Positions 21,376 through 31,589 are shown, counted from the first letter of the stretch. The stretch is DNA of 64,000 nucleotides from Yersinia hibernica (GCF_004124235.1 NZ_CP032487.1:2604001-2668000); one strand, 5' to 3'. Translations and numbers: made by a program. Notes: generated by a model from the sequence alone, not told the origin.

Positions 21376-22650
21376 ATGACCCCTTCTGACCTGACTTTTG
21401 ACCAACACCACATCTGGCACCCTTACACGTCAATGACCGCCCCACTGCCCTGCTATCCTGTAGTTGCTGCCAGCGGGGTTGAACTCCAGTTGGCCGACGG
21501 CCGGCGGCTGATTGATGGCATGTCGTCATGGTGGGCAGCGATTCACGGGTACAATCACCCGCTACTGAATCAGGCAGCCCATCAGCAGTTGGATAAGATG
21601 TCGCATGTCATGTTTGGCGGCATTACCCACCCGCCGGCGGTCAAACTGTGCCAGCAATTAGTCGCCATGACCCCTCCAGCACTGGAGTGCGTGTTTTTAG
21701 CGGACTCCGGCTCGGTCGCGGTCGAAGTTGCGCTGAAAATGGCCCTGCAATACTGGCAGGCAAAAGGCGAGCGGCGGCAACGTATTTTGACCCTGCGCCA
21801 CGGCTATCATGGCGACACATTCGGCGCAATGTCAGTCTGTGATCCGCAAAACTCCATGCACAGTTTGTATCAGGGATATTTAGCCGAAAATCTGTTTGCT
21901 AGCGCGCCACAATGCCGCTTCGACCAGCCCTGGAACCCTGAAGACATCACCGATTTTGCCGCGATGATAGCAAAGCACGCCGGTGAGATTGCCGCCGTGA
22001 TTTTAGAACCCATCGTGCAAGGCGCGGGGGGGATGCGCATCTATCATCCCGCCTACTTACGCGAGGTTAGAGCACTCTGTGATCAGCATAAAATTCTGTT
22101 GATTGCCGATGAAATCGCCACCGGTTTTGGCCGCACCGGTAAACTTTTTGCCTGTGAACACGCGCAAATCGTGCCGGACATTCTCTGCTTGGGCAAGGCG
22201 CTCACGGGGGGATATCTGACGCTATCGGCCACTCTGGCCACCCGGAATGTCGCAGAAACCATCTGTAATGGTGATGCTGGCTGCTTTATGCACGGCCCGA
22301 CATTTATGGCCAATCCGCTGGCTTGTGCGGTCGCCTCAGCCAGCATGAGTTTGTTGGCTGAAAATCGCTGGCAACAGCAAGTTTGCGCCATTGAAACGCA
22401 ATTGAAACAGGCATTGCTGCCATTGGCCGAGCATAAAACGGTGGCGGATGTGCGCGTGCTGGGGGCAATCGGGGTCGTTGAAATGAAAGAGCCGGTGAAT
22501 GTCACCCGCCTGCAACGCGGTTTTGTCGAGCACGGAGTGTGGATCCGGCCCTTTGGCAAGCTGATTTACCTGATGCCGCCTTATATTATCTCATCAGAGG
22601 AGCTAACTCGGCTCACTGATGCCGTGGTAGCAGCGGTAGACCAGCACTAA
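21376..22650 (+). CDS. bioA: Adenosylmethionine-8-amino-7-oxononanoate aminotransferase BioA
   Basis: A 424-residue class III PLP aminotransferase that uses SAM as amino donor to make 7,8-diaminopelargonate. [14 protein letters not shown] lies near residue 50, [13 protein letters not shown] near residue 111, [11 protein letters not shown] at about 245 and the PLP lysine in [10 protein letters not shown] at about 274. The start codon is ten bases beyond the BirA operator, so repressor binding would also affect ribosome access to the leader only at the DNA level. Confidence 0.96.
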   Translation: MTPSDLTFDQHHIWHPYTSMTAPLPCYPVVAASGVELQLADGRRLIDGMSSWWAAIHGYNHPLLNQAAHQQLDKMSHVMFGGITHPPAVKLCQQLVAMTPPALECVFLADSGSVAVEVALKMALQYWQAKGERRQRILTLRHGYHGDTFGAMSVCDPQNSMHSLYQGYLAENLFASAPQCRFDQPWNPEDITDFAAMIAKHAGEIAAVILEPIVQGAGGMRIYHPAYLREVRALCDQHKILLIADEIATGFGRTGKLFACEHAQIVPDILCLGKALTGGYLTLSATLATRNVAETICNGDAGCFMHGPTFMANPLACAVASASMSLLAENRWQQQVCAIETQLKQALLPLAEHKTVADVRVLGAIGVVEMKEPVNVTRLQRGFVEHGVWIRPFGKLIYLMPPYIISSEELTRLTDAVVAAVDQH

Positions 22651-22673
22651 AAATAGGGCGGCAAAGGGTCCGA

Positions 22674-22748
22674 GACTGACGGGGTGACTGCACCGAGGGG
22701 CACTCCGACGGCTCACGCCGTCACCACCCACTCGGTACATTTCCCCGT
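22674..22748 (-). repeat. Structured intergenic element, copy A
   Basis: A 75-base sequence that, read on the minus strand, aligns without gaps to positions 58405-58479 on the plus strand at 51 of 75 bases by hand count. Both fold as a nested stem: outer ACGGGG/CCCCGT, middle ACCGAG/CTCGGT and apical GACGGC/GCCGTC around GTGA. Copies differ by compensating changes in several pairs. It lies 34 bases past the pgl stop, between convergent bioA and pgl. Confidence 0.75.
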
Positions 22749-22781
22749 CTGGCAACATTGTCACCAATGTGACGCTATTTT

Positions 22782-23783
22782 TTACGCTTTTGGCATACCG
22801 ATGCTGACCCACATGGGGCCTTTGCCAACCGGGTAGCGGCCCAACGTTGTCAGTTGGCCGTTGCTCTGGTCAATACGATACACTGCGATATGATCGGATT
22901 TCTGGCCGGAGGAGACCAAGAAGTTGCCGCTGTGGTCGATATTAAAACCGCGCGGCTGGGCTTCAGTCGGATGATGGCCGACCAGTGTAATCTCCCGCCC
23001 ATCGTCAGAGACACGGAAAATACCTAACAAACTGGCAGTGCGGTCGCTAATATACAAATGACGTCCATTGGGGGTGATATGAATATCGGCCGCCCAACGG
23101 GTATCAGTGAAGTCGGCTGGCATCGCGTCAATTGATTGAATTAACTGATAACTCTGCCCATTATTGCTGATTTGGTAGACGTCGACCGAGCTACTCAGCT
23201 CATTTACACAATAAGCAACCTGATGATTTGGATGGAAAGCCACATGACGTGGGCCAGCACCCGCAGCCACAGTGATATCCGCCTGTGCATGTGGGGTCAA
23301 TTGGCCATTCATGCTCAAGTCAAATAACCGCACTTTGTCTTCTTTCAGACAAGGCACCAATAGAATCTGATTCGTCGGGTCAATATTTGCCGAGTGCGGT
23401 GCCGGTAAATCATCAATCTGCTGAATAGGTGCTTGTGCCACACCATGCTCATCAATAGGGCTGATACTGACACAGTTGAAGCTGTAAGAAGCCGAAAACA
23501 GGAAACGGCCTTGTAAATCCGTGCCAATATGGGTCGGGCTACCAGGCAGCGGTGCCATACCGGCGGCAGTCAAGGTGCCATCATCATTAATGTTGTAGCT
23601 GACAATACCAAAATCAGGGCGCACCCCAACATACAGATGACGTTGGTTTGGATTGATTGTCATTGGCTGCACCTGACCTGGCACGTCCACTGTTTGCAAT
23701 AAGGTTAATTCACCAGCGGAACCTAATTGCCAGACGTGGATCTGCTGACTGTCTGGGCTTGCCACGTAAACCACTTGCTTCAT
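22782..23783 (-). CDS. pgl: 6-phosphogluconolactonase Pgl
   Basis: A 333-residue seven-bladed beta-propeller lactonase of the second step of the oxidative pentose-phosphate pathway. Repeating blades such as [34 protein letters not shown] and [17 protein letters not shown], with the closing GKGPMWVS, match E. coli Pgl (YbhE). An AGGAGT-type ribosome site precedes the ATG. In E. coli pgl is divergent from ybhA; here the autotransporter and IS1 lie between the two. Confidence 0.94.
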   Translation of the reverse strand: MKQVVYVASPDSQQIHVWQLGSAGELTLLQTVDVPGQVQPMTINPNQRHLYVGVRPDFGIVSYNINDDGTLTAAGMAPLPGSPTHIGTDLQGRFLFSASYSFNCVSISPIDEHGVAQAPIQQIDDLPAPHSANIDPTNQILLVPCLKEDKVRLFDLSMNGQLTPHAQADITVAAGAGPRHVAFHPNHQVAYCVNELSSSVDVYQISNNGQSYQLIQSIDAMPADFTDTRWAADIHITPNGRHLYISDRTASLLGIFRVSDDGREITLVGHHPTEAQPRGFNIDHSGNFLVSSGQKSDHIAVYRIDQSNGQLTTLGRYPVGKGPMWVSIGMPKA

Positions 23784-24013
23784 CTTTACTCCTTAGTCGA
23801 GCCTGTTGGGCAACTCTGTCTAGGCAAATTTGTCTTTCGCACCAAATAAGCCCTTAGCCAAATGTTTTTATTAACTCATCATTTTAGCCTAGCTTACCTG
23901 ACTGCACAGACATAACAACAGTCCGCCATCGTGCTGATTAAACTTATCCTGCTTTTTTAGCGGCACGTCTATGGGCAGTTGCAGGAGTTAATCACAGATG
24001 AGACGAGGAAATA

Positions 24014-24045
24014 GAAAAAAAAGGGCAATCGCGATGATTGCCCCC
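24014..24045 (-). terminator. Rho-independent terminator of the autotransporter gene
   Basis: On the minus strand GGGCAATC pairs with GATTGCCC around a five-base loop and is followed by eight T, 15 bases after the stop codon. Confidence 0.9.
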
Positions 24046-24059
24046 TTAAATCAATATGA

Positions 24060-26636
24060 TCAGAAGTTGTATTTCACGCCCAACATCGCGCTGGTGTCGC
24101 TGTAACCTTTATTACCAATCTGTTGGCCGACATTACCCCACAAATTGAGCCGCTTACTAAGCTGCCCCTCTACACCTAGTTTCAGTTCAGCAATATTGGC
24201 AGCACCCGCTTGTTTGACGGTCACATTATCCATAACGGTGCCAAAATCTTTGCTATTGTGGATCCAGTTAGCTTCAACAAATGGCTGGAATGCCCGCTCC
24301 TTGCCCTGGTCCCGGCTGCTGTAACTCTGCATAAAGGCTCTCACCCCAAGACGGGTTTGGATATTGCCATCCCCAATACCTGAAACGTTGGTGCCATTAT
24401 CTTCTTGATGGGAATCAGCTTTTACCCCCATCCAGACAGCCTGAGCTTTCGGCTGGATAAAATAACTGCTGTTCAGGTTTTCACCCACTTTAACGGTATA
24501 GCCGGTCTCAATAGAGGCCGTAACACCGCGAGATTTGTAACTTTCAGCGGCCAAATCCTGCCCTTCAACCCGGTTATTAAACCAGCTGTATTGCGCCCAA
24601 CTATCCACATATAAACCCGACTTGTCGGCCTCATTGGCATACCAAGTGCCATACATCCCAAGACTATAGCCATCGACAGAAGAACGAGCACGGTAACCGG
24701 ATAAACGGGAATCAGTCCGGCTCTTGCTGTTACCGTAGCCCCCCATGATGCCCAGATGGAAACGGTCTGCATTATTGTGGCTCCACTGAGCAATATCGCC
24801 CCCCAGTTGCAGCACATAGCGGTTGCTCTGAGTACCTAATTGATCATAACTGTCCCTGGAACGAGTATGCCCGCCCTCATTACGCAGCCACAGGCTGGTG
24901 ACTTTCTGCTCACCGGTCAAGGCGTCGATATATTGAGTTTCCCCCAAACGGTCATGCAGACGGGTCACAAACATATTGTTTGCAGCAGCCAAGTTGGCGG
25001 AGTAACCACTTGCTTCCGGGCGCTGAACTTTCTGCTTCTGTTCCGGCTCACCCGGAACTATTGGGTCGACAGGTTCAGACGGGTCAGGTGGGTCGATCGG
25101 CGTAATAATCGGCTCAGAAGCATTAGTTAAATACCAGTGGCTGTTATTACCATTATGGCTGCGGCCTAAACTGCTATCCCGCCCGCGATTTAAGCTGTAA
25201 TCATAAGCGCCCGCGACAATCCGCCCTGATTGGATAAATTCACCATCAGATTCGCCATTAACCCGAATTAACTCAATACCCTCTAGAGTTTCGTTACCCA
25301 CCCCACCCGCATTTCTCACCACGACATAAGTGGTGCCAGAAGTGTTGCCCTCAATTAAGAGTTTATCGGTTTCTGAAGTGTCGTCATTCAGCGCGGTATT
25401 AAAATAGATATAGCCGCCATCACTGTGATAATCGCCCGTCACAGTCAGTGTTTTAAAGCTAGAACTGTTATCGACATAATTGACAATGGCCCCATTGGCT
25501 AAATTCAAGGAGGTCAGATTTGAATTGCCGGACATATTCCAGATACTGGAGTTACCACTCATTGCCAAATTAATGGTGCCATTATTGCTGCTCGTGCTGC
25601 CAACACTTTTAGTTGTCCCGTTTAAAACAGAACCCTCGGCAAGACTCAAGTCAATTAACCCCCCTTTTTCTGCCAGAATATTGCCATCAATATGGAAAAC
25701 ACCGGTAGTTAATTGATGATTAACAGCATCATAAGACTTTATTTCTGACCCGACACCCGTAGCGTAAATGGCATTCGAGTTACTGCCCTGCACGTTAATT
25801 TCCAGACCACCCAGTATATTAATGATACCGACACTGGTATTAGTCGAAACCCCCGTACTTGCTTTTAGACCATTGGCACTGGAACCCGTGGTGGTCACTT
25901 TTGTCCCATCACCTAAATTCACGACCCCACTTTTATTGGCAAAAACGCCATCCGCCGAATTACCAGAAGTTGTAATCGAGCTGTTTTTGCCGATAGTCAC
26001 ACTGGCTGAGCCTGTTTGCCCAGAATCGCCCATCTCACGGTTACCGGCATAAACACCATACCCCAAACCATCAATAAGATTCGACCCTGAGCCTTCGGTG
26101 GTAATAACAGCCCTGTCACCCAAGACAATATTATTATACTGCCCTGCGGTATTGGTCAGGTTAGCACGGACACCAATACCATATTTAGCAAAAATTTCGG
26201 CATCGCTACCCAGAGTAATGAGACTTGAGCCGGAGTTATTACCGGCATTTATACCGTCCCCTGAAGCCCCTAATGCATAAATAGTGGCATTATTGCCGAC
26301 AGTAATCATCGCCGGATTATTAGCCGACGCTCCTGATTTTACCTGTATCGCATCCGCTTTATTACCCGACACACTAATGTACAGGTTATGGCCAAACTTC
26401 ATCTCACCAGCCTGGTTTTTATATAACCCAACAACAGCATTAGTCGGACTGGAGACTAAATCCAGTGTATTGGTAATAGAGTAATCGTCCCCATAAATAC
26501 CGTCCCAAAAAGTAGTGTCAGTGCAAATGGTTAAATTACATCCAGCAAAACTTTGAGCACTAAACAAGCCCATCGCCAATGAAATGATAATAGTTATTCT
26601 TTTCTTTTTAAAAACTTTAATAGGAGAGTTATTCAT
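24060..26636 (-). CDS. Type Va autotransporter, outer-membrane barrel and repeat passenger
   Basis: An 858-residue secreted protein. Residues 1-31 form a signal peptide with a KKKR-basic start, a hydrophobic core and a SFA cleavage site. The passenger (about 32-505) is made of Gly-, Asn- and Thr-rich strands with recurring GDNATI, GSDAEI, GDRAVIT and GKNSSITT units, which suggests a right-handed beta-helix. A Pro-rich linker at about 508-535 leads to an autotransporter barrel of about 300 residues ending in Phe (LGVKYNF). Two Cys residues follow the cleavage site closely, unusual for this class. It resembles Yersinia Yap-type adhesins but no named member is claimed. An AGGA ribosome site supports MNNSPIK as start. 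It interrupts the pgl-ybhA order of E. coli and is likely accessory. Confidence 0.88.
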   Translation of the reverse strand: MNNSPIKVFKKKRITIIISLAMGLFSAQSFAGCNLTICTDTTFWDGIYGDDYSITNTLDLVSSPTNAVVGLYKNQAGEMKFGHNLYISVSGNKADAIQVKSGASANNPAMITVGNNATIYALGASGDGINAGNNSGSSLITLGSDAEIFAKYGIGVRANLTNTAGQYNNIVLGDRAVITTEGSGSNLIDGLGYGVYAGNREMGDSGQTGSASVTIGKNSSITTSGNSADGVFANKSGVVNLGDGTKVTTTGSSANGLKASTGVSTNTSVGIINILGGLEINVQGSNSNAIYATGVGSEIKSYDAVNHQLTTGVFHIDGNILAEKGGLIDLSLAEGSVLNGTTKSVGSTSSNNGTINLAMSGNSSIWNMSGNSNLTSLNLANGAIVNYVDNSSSFKTLTVTGDYHSDGGYIYFNTALNDDTSETDKLLIEGNTSGTTYVVVRNAGGVGNETLEGIELIRVNGESDGEFIQSGRIVAGAYDYSLNRGRDSSLGRSHNGNNSHWYLTNASEPIITPIDPPDPSEPVDPIVPGEPEQKQKVQRPEASGYSANLAAANNMFVTRLHDRLGETQYIDALTGEQKVTSLWLRNEGGHTRSRDSYDQLGTQSNRYVLQLGGDIAQWSHNNADRFHLGIMGGYGNSKSRTDSRLSGYRARSSVDGYSLGMYGTWYANEADKSGLYVDSWAQYSWFNNRVEGQDLAAESYKSRGVTASIETGYTVKVGENLNSSYFIQPKAQAVWMGVKADSHQEDNGTNVSGIGDGNIQTRLGVRAFMQSYSSRDQGKERAFQPFVEANWIHNSKDFGTVMDNVTVKQAGAANIAELKLGVEGQLSKRLNLWGNVGQQIGNKGYSDTSAMLGVKYNF

Positions 26637-27192
26637 ATTAATGTCCTGGTTATTTTGTGCAAAAATAAAGCAATCCAAGTTTTTTAAATTTTATATAGTT
26701 TTATTTTTATTAAGATAATTGCCTAATTACTTTCCTGAAAAAATAAATTCAAACAATGATAAATTTCGAGAGAAATATATCATCAACCAGCACAACAATA
26801 ATGTAAGAATACCGCCCCATTAACTGTGTGAAATTTCCTATAATTAAATTAATTTAAATTTATTTAATGCAAATTCAATCAATTAACTCAAACTGACATA
26901 TTGTATGTGGCAATAAAAATGACAATTAATTGATTAAGATCATTTAAAAAATCACTGACCACCTAATGTGGCTTTTATTGCTTATTGATAATGACTTTTT
27001 GAAACCCAATCACATTTAAATATTTTTATATTATTCAAATGTAAAAACAACGACGTTATCCATTTTTCAGGTTGATGTCGGGGGAGGGACGAACCGGCAT
27101 CAGGCCAGTTTAATCAGCCGCCTATCCGGTGTACTATCAGAAAATACTATTCAGACATATTATTTTCATACTTAGAATTAGGGCCACTATGA
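26637..27192. promoter_or_regulatory. AT-rich autotransporter promoter region and old ybhA leader
   Basis: A 556-base, very AT-rich stretch without a gene. It should hold the autotransporter promoter on the minus strand and, before IS1 arrived, the ybhA promoter on the plus strand. A stem GATGTCGG/CCGGCATC spans 27074-27101. The low GC content against the neighbouring core genes fits horizontal acquisition or silencing by H-NS-type proteins; the latter is inference. Confidence 0.45.
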
Positions 27193-27243
27193 GGTCGTGA
27201 CGCAAACTTAGTGTTGGTGTACTCTTTACCCTTTGGATGATTG

Positions 27244-27519
27244 ATGGCAAAGATTGATGTGGTTTGTCCTCGCTGTTCTGAAACTCATGGGGTTATCCGA
27301 AACGGCCACTCCGGCTCAGGGGCGCAGCTCTATCGCTGTAACCAATGCCTGAAGACCTTCCAGCTCAGCTATCGCTACAACGGAGCTAAACCCGAAACCC
27401 ATCAGGCCATCGTTGATATGGCGATGAACGGCTCCGGATGCCGCGATACAGCACGGGTTCTACGGATAAGCCTCAATACCGTTCTGCGTCATCTAAAAAA
27501 CTTACGCCGCACCAGGTAG
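27244..27519 (+). CDS. insA: IS1 InsA, N-terminal transposase/repressor frame
   Basis: A 91-residue protein with a zinc-finger-like CPRC...CNQC region at the N-terminus and a helix-turn-helix ([20 protein letters not shown]) near the C-terminus. It binds the IS1 ends. Full transposase InsAB is made when ribosomes slip by -1 at AAAAAAC (27495-27501), near the end of this frame. The ATG at 27244 was chosen over a preceding TTG. Confidence 0.92.
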   Translation: MAKIDVVCPRCSETHGVIRNGHSGSGAQLYRCNQCLKTFQLSYRYNGAKPETHQAIVDMAMNGSGCRDTARVLRISLNTVLRHLKNLRRTR

Positions 27520-27941
27520 CGCAAAACGTAGAGCCTAGCGCAGAGGTGGTTATCTGCTGTGAAGCCGATGAGCAGTGGTCATATGTCCGCTGTAAAGGCA
27601 ATCAACGCTGGCTGTTTTATGCCTATGACCGCATCCGAAAGCGCGTTATCGCCCATGTATTTGGCCCGCGAAATGCTTTGACATTAAAGCGTCTTCTGGT
27701 TTTGCTGAGCCAGTTTAGCATTGCCTTCTACATGACCGATGCCTGGCCGGTATACCGCACTTTATTGTCCTCAACCAGTCATGTTATCAGCAAGAAATAC
27801 ACCCAGAGGATAGAGCGACATAATCTGAACTTGCGAACCCATCTCAAACGGTTAGCCCGCAAGACTATCTGCTTCTCAAAATCAGAAGAAATGCACGATA
27901 AGATCATCGGATGGTATCTGACAATTAACCATTACCACTAA
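27438..27941 (+). CDS. insB: IS1 InsB, catalytic transposase frame
   Basis: A 167-codon frame in the -1 register relative to insA, overlapping it by 82 bases. It carries the DDE-type catalytic core: [20 protein letters not shown] and the C-terminal [20 protein letters not shown] with the glutamate. It is expressed mainly as the InsAB fusion through frameshifting at 27495-27501. No stop or deletion interrupts it. Confidence 0.92.
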   Translation: MPRYSTGSTDKPQYRSASSKKLTPHQVAQNVEPSAEVVICCEADEQWSYVRCKGNQRWLFYAYDRIRKRVIAHVFGPRNALTLKRLLVLLSQFSIAFYMTDAWPVYRTLLSSTSHVISKKYTQRIERHNLNLRTHLKRLARKTICFSKSEEMHDKIIGWYLTINHYH

Positions 27942-27960
27942 ATCTGCGGCACGACCCACT

Positions 27961-28782
27961 ATGACATACCGTATAATTGCATTGGATCTGGACGGCACAC
28001 TGTTAGATAGCAAGAAACGCATCCTGCCGGAGTCCCTATCCGCATTAGCCCAAGCGCGCGCTGAAGGCGTGAAAGTGGTGGTGGTCACTGGCCGCCATCA
28101 TGTTGCCATCCACCCGTTCTATCAAGCATTAGAGCTCGACACTCCGGCTATTTGCTGTAACGGCACCTATATTTATGATTATCATGCTAAAAAAGTGTTG
28201 GACTCCAATCCATTACAACCTCAGCAAGCCGTTCAAGTCTTGCAACTGCTGGCACAAACTCATATTCATGGGCTGATGTATGTGGACGACGCCATGCTTT
28301 ATCAGCATACCAGCGGGCATGTGACTCGCTCTCTTAGCTGGGCCGAATCATTGCCCCCCGCACAGCGCCCGACCCTGCTCCAGGTCGATAGCTTGCTGGA
28401 TGCTGCCCACCGCGCCACCGCCATCTGGAAATTTGCCACCTCTCATGCGGATATCGCCCAGCTAAAAGCTTTTGCCACCATGGTAGAAAATGACATGGGG
28501 CTGGCCTGTGAATGGTCGTGGCATGATCAGGTCGATATCGCGCAAGCCGGGAACAGCAAAGGGAACCGCCTGCAACAGTGGGTTGAATCTCAAGGGATGA
28601 CTATGCAAGACGTGGTCGCCTTTGGTGATAACTTTAACGACCTGAGTATGCTGGAAACTGCCGGTCTGGGTGTGGCGATGGGCAACAGCGCCGAGGCCAT
28701 CAAACAGCGGGCTGATTTAGTGATTGCGGATAACGAACAGCCGGGGATTGCCGCCGTCATCCGCCAACATGTATTGGCTTAA
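27961..28782 (+). CDS. ybhA: HAD-family pyridoxal phosphate phosphatase YbhA
   Basis: A 273-residue Cof-type HAD hydrolase that in E. coli dephosphorylates pyridoxal phosphate and some sugar phosphates. Motif I DLDGTLLDS is at residues 9-17, motif II VVVTGR near 41, motif III lysine in AGNSKGNRL near 200 and motif IV GDNFNDLSML near 222. The coding sequence is whole, but its ATG is inside the right-hand IS1 target duplication. The original leader now sits 764 bases upstream and no ribosome site is visible in the IS1 end, so expression is probably reduced or depends on IS1 transcripts. Confidence 0.92.
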   Translation: MTYRIIALDLDGTLLDSKKRILPESLSALAQARAEGVKVVVVTGRHHVAIHPFYQALELDTPAICCNGTYIYDYHAKKVLDSNPLQPQQAVQVLQLLAQTHIHGLMYVDDAMLYQHTSGHVTRSLSWAESLPPAQRPTLLQVDSLLDAAHRATAIWKFATSHADIAQLKAFATMVENDMGLACEWSWHDQVDIAQAGNSKGNRLQQWVESQGMTMQDVVAFGDNFNDLSMLETAGLGVAMGNSAEAIKQRADLVIADNEQPGIAAVIRQHVLA

Positions 28783-28802
28783 TGATTGAGTCTAAAGACG
28801 AA

Positions 28803-28826
28803 AAAGCGCCTCAATCACGGGCGCTT
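28803..28826. terminator. Terminator between ybhA and modC
   Basis: AAGCGCC and GGGCGCTT pair around an eight-base loop in the short gap between convergent ybhA and modC. A-rich flanks on one side and T-rich on the other suggest use in both directions. Confidence 0.7.
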
Positions 28827-28857
28827 ATTTATTGGTTTGATTGCCCGCGTATTGCGC

Positions 28858-29922
28858 TTAATTCTTGCGATTAAACGACACACTTTTTATCTGCGCGTAA
28901 ACCCACTGACCGGGTTTCAGCCCTAGTTCATCTCTGGCCCAGGGCGTAATTCTTGCCCATAGCCATTGGTCGCCGACCGCCAGTTTGACATCAATCTGCC
29001 CGTCAACATCAAGACATTCGGCTATTTTTACCGGCAAAATATTGCGAATACTGCTGTTGTGTGGCGGCTGCAATACCAATGAGACATCCGCAGCATTAAT
29101 GCGAATGCGCATTGACTCACCCTCATTCGCCTCCAGCTTGCCAACCCATAACCGCTGGTCGCCCAGCGCCAATGCCGTCATCGCATAACGGTCATGATGA
29201 CCAATCACATTCACCCGCAATATGCTGCTCGGCTCTTCCCGTTGCAGCCACGGGCGCAATGCGCTGCTGGCCCAAACGTCCTCCAGCCCGCCCACCGCGC
29301 GAACTTTCCCGCCATCCATCACCACCACTTGATCCGCCAAACGCAAAATTTCATCCATGCTATGACTGACATACAGTATTGGGGTATTGACGTCTTGCGC
29401 CAACCGCTCCAGATATGGCAACAGTTCACGTTTGCGCGGCAAATCCAGTGATGCCAAAGGCTCATCCATCAGCAGCAGCTCAGGAGCGGTCAGTAAAGCG
29501 CGGCCAATCGCCACCCGCTGTTTCTCGCCCCCCGAAAGGGTTAACGGAAAACGCCCTAATAGCGCCTCAATACCCAGTAGCCCGACAATGGTATCAAACT
29601 GCCCGCGCATCGACGGGGCCATGCCGTATTGCAAGTTGCCTAACACCCGATAATGCGGAAATAAGCGGGCATCCTGAAAGACATAACCCACCCGGCGTTT
29701 CTCCGGCGGCAGGTAAATCTGTTGTTCTGCATCCACCAGCACCCGGCCATTGAGCACAACTCTGCCCTGCTGCGGGCGCGTCAAACCGCCAATCACATTG
29801 ATAAGTGAAGTTTTACCGGCACCTGACAAACCAAAAATCGCCGTAATACCCTGCGCCGGTAAATTGGTGCAAACTTGCAGAGACAAATCACCCAGTTGTT
29901 GACTGAAATCCAGTTCTAGCAC
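28858..29922 (-). CDS. modC: Molybdate ABC transporter ATPase ModC
   Basis: A 354-residue ATPase of the high-affinity molybdate importer. Walker [11 protein letters not shown] is near residue 31, signature [15 protein letters not shown] near 128, Walker [13 protein letters not shown] follows. The C-terminal third is a MOP molybdate-binding domain (residues about 290-352). The start is a GTG overlapping the modB end by seven bases, giving the [11 protein letters not shown]-terminus of E. coli ModC; a longer ATG start would extend into modB with no similarity. Confidence 0.93.
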   Translation of the reverse strand: MLELDFSQQLGDLSLQVCTNLPAQGITAIFGLSGAGKTSLINVIGGLTRPQQGRVVLNGRVLVDAEQQIYLPPEKRRVGYVFQDARLFPHYRVLGNLQYGMAPSMRGQFDTIVGLLGIEALLGRFPLTLSGGEKQRVAIGRALLTAPELLLMDEPLASLDLPRKRELLPYLERLAQDVNTPILYVSHSMDEILRLADQVVVMDGGKVRAVGGLEDVWASSALRPWLQREEPSSILRVNVIGHHDRYAMTALALGDQRLWVGKLEANEGESMRIRINAADVSLVLQPPHNSSIRNILPVKIAECLDVDGQIDVKLAVGDQWLWARITPWARDELGLKPGQWVYAQIKSVSFNRKN

Positions 29923-30611
29923 GGAACCCCCATGCGTTTTTTGCCAAAGCGGGCCAGCCACTCAGACAGCAACAGAGAAACCAGTGACAGAATAATCGCG
30001 ATGACGCACAGCCGCGCCGCCGCCGCCTCAGCACCGGGGGTTTCAATCAGGGTGTACATAGCCAGCGGAATAGTGCGAGTTTCACCGGGGATATTGGAAA
30101 CAAATGTAATGGTTGCGCCAAATTCACCCAATGAACGGGCAAAAGACAGCACAGTGCCGGCGATAACGCCCGGTAAGGAAAGCGGCAGGGTAATGGTGAA
30201 AAACACCCGCCACGGATTCGCCCCTAAGGTGCGGGCCGCAAGCTCCAAACGGGTATCGACAGCTTCCAGTGCCAGACGAATCGCCCTGACCATCAGCGGA
30301 AAAGCCACCACCGCCGAGGCCAATGCCGCCCCGCGCCAACTGAAACTGAAATTAATGCCAAACCAGCTATAGAGCCACTCACCAATAAAACCGCGCCGGC
30401 CCATGCTTATCAGCAACAGATAGCCAATAACCACGGGCGGCAGCACCAGCGGCAGGTGAATAACACTGTCTAACAATGATTTACCGGGGAAGCGGCAGCG
30501 CACCAGAATCCATGCCATTAAAATTCCTAACGGCAAACTACACACCACCGCCACACCAGAAACTTTCAGGCTAAGAATAATTGCCTGCCACTCATACTCA
30601 CTCAATATCAT
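29916..30611 (-). CDS. modB: Molybdate ABC transporter permease ModB
   Basis: A 231-residue inner-membrane permease with five predicted helices. The EAA loop [30 protein letters not shown] region at about residues 142-167 contacts ModC. The start overlaps the modA stop by one base, consistent with coupled translation in modABC. Confidence 0.94.
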   Translation of the reverse strand: MILSEYEWQAIILSLKVSGVAVVCSLPLGILMAWILVRCRFPGKSLLDSVIHLPLVLPPVVIGYLLLISMGRRGFIGEWLYSWFGINFSFSWRGAALASAVVAFPLMVRAIRLALEAVDTRLELAARTLGANPWRVFFTITLPLSLPGVIAGTVLSFARSLGEFGATITFVSNIPGETRTIPLAMYTLIETPGAEAAAARLCVIAIILSLVSLLLSEWLARFGKKRMGVPC

Positions 30612-31387
30612 TAGCGTGGAGTAAATCCATATTTTTTGAAAATAACCGCCGCTGCTGGGCTTTTTAGATAATCATAAAAAGCCGTCACGGTCGGATTTTC
30701 ATGACCCTTAACAATCGCCATTGGATATTCAACCGGTTTATGACTTGCTTCCGGGAATATCCCCACAACTTTCACTTTATCACTGGCTACAGCATCTGAG
30801 CCATAAACAATACCCAACGGCGCTTCTGCCCGTTCGACCAGCGCCATCGCACTGCGTACGTTGTTGGCGCGAGCCATTTCTGGGGCTAAAGTTTCCCAAG
30901 CCCCTAAATTCTCCAGTGACTCTTTGGCATAAATCCCGGCAGGCACATGGTCAGGATCGCCAACAGCCAGACGCCCGCCATCGAGCAATTTCTTCCAGTC
31001 AGTTTTTTTATCTATGTCGACTTTATCAATCTTGCTGTCTTTGGGCGCAATTAATACCAGCTCATTGCCTAACAAAGTATAGCGGGTGCTAGCCACTATT
31101 TGTTGTTTATCAATGGCATAATTCATCCATTGCTGATCAGCAGAAATGAATAAGTCTGCCGGCGCACCCTGCTCAATCTGGCGCGCTAGAGTCGAGGAAG
31201 AGGCGTAAGAGGCAACCACATCAACTTGCTGCTCTTTTTTATACTGGGCCGCGATATCTTGCAGCGCGTTAGTCAAAGACGCAGCAGCAAAAACTGTAAT
31301 ATCTGCCGCCATGGCTGAACTGGAAAATGCCGCGAACAATGCTGCACTCGCCACCCATTTGTTCACTTTACCGTATTGATGCTTCAT
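30611..31387 (-). CDS. modA: Molybdate-binding periplasmic protein ModA
   Basis: A 258-residue binding protein with a signal peptide ending SSSAMA (about residue 27), followed by DITVFAAASLTNAL, the SSSTLARQIEQGAPAD ligand region and the C-terminal SPAAAVIFKKYGF. It captures molybdate and tungstate in the periplasm. A ModE box lies 24 bases upstream, so molybdate-loaded ModE should repress the operon. Confidence 0.95.
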   Translation of the reverse strand: MKHQYGKVNKWVASAALFAAFSSSAMAADITVFAAASLTNALQDIAAQYKKEQQVDVVASYASSSTLARQIEQGAPADLFISADQQWMNYAIDKQQIVASTRYTLLGNELVLIAPKDSKIDKVDIDKKTDWKKLLDGGRLAVGDPDHVPAGIYAKESLENLGAWETLAPEMARANNVRSAMALVERAEAPLGIVYGSDAVASDKVKVVGIFPEASHKPVEYPMAIVKGHENPTVTAFYDYLKSPAAAVIFKKYGFTPR

Positions 31388-31410
31388 CTTGTTCTCCGCA
31401 TGAGTGATAC

Positions 31411-31435
31411 CGCTATATACATTGAAATATAACGC
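31411..31435 (-). promoter_or_regulatory. ModE box of modABC
   Basis: CGCTATATA and TATAACGC halves, separated by eight bases, match the palindromic ModE operator (CGnTATATA / TATAACG). It lies between the modA promoter region and start codon. Confidence 0.85.
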
Positions 31436-31532
31436 AATATCATAAGCAGGTCATGCAGTTTATCGGCAAGATGTGACGTATCTTGAGTTGTCCTAAGAGA
31501 AGTGAAGCAATGCAGTGGCAGATAAAAACGAA

Positions 31533-31560
31533 AATGCCCAGCATTAATCTGCCAGGCATT
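31533..31560 (-). terminator. Likely acrZ terminator
   Basis: On the minus strand AATGCC pairs with GGCATT, with a further CAG/CTG pairing inside, and is followed by a T-rich tract. It lies about 30 bases past the acrZ stop. Confidence 0.55.
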
Positions 31561-31589
31561 CAGAAATCGGATACTACGGAGCTAATTAA

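Larger units (their letters stand above)
27193..27956 (+). mobile_element. IS1-family insertion sequence, complete
   Basis: A 764-base element bounded by imperfect inverted repeats that begin GGTCGTGACGCAAACTTAG on the left and GGTCGTGCCGCAGATTTAG on the right strand. It is flanked by 8-base direct repeats CACTATGA at 27185-27192 and 27957-27964. The insA and insB frames and the A6C slippage site are intact, so it may still be mobile. Size and ends fit IS1 (768 bases in the type element). The perfect target duplication points to a recent insertion. Confidence 0.95.

Noticed and set aside
26098..26280. Several frames opposite the autotransporter passenger
   Set aside because: They arise from the passenger's repetitive coding sequence and share no domain.
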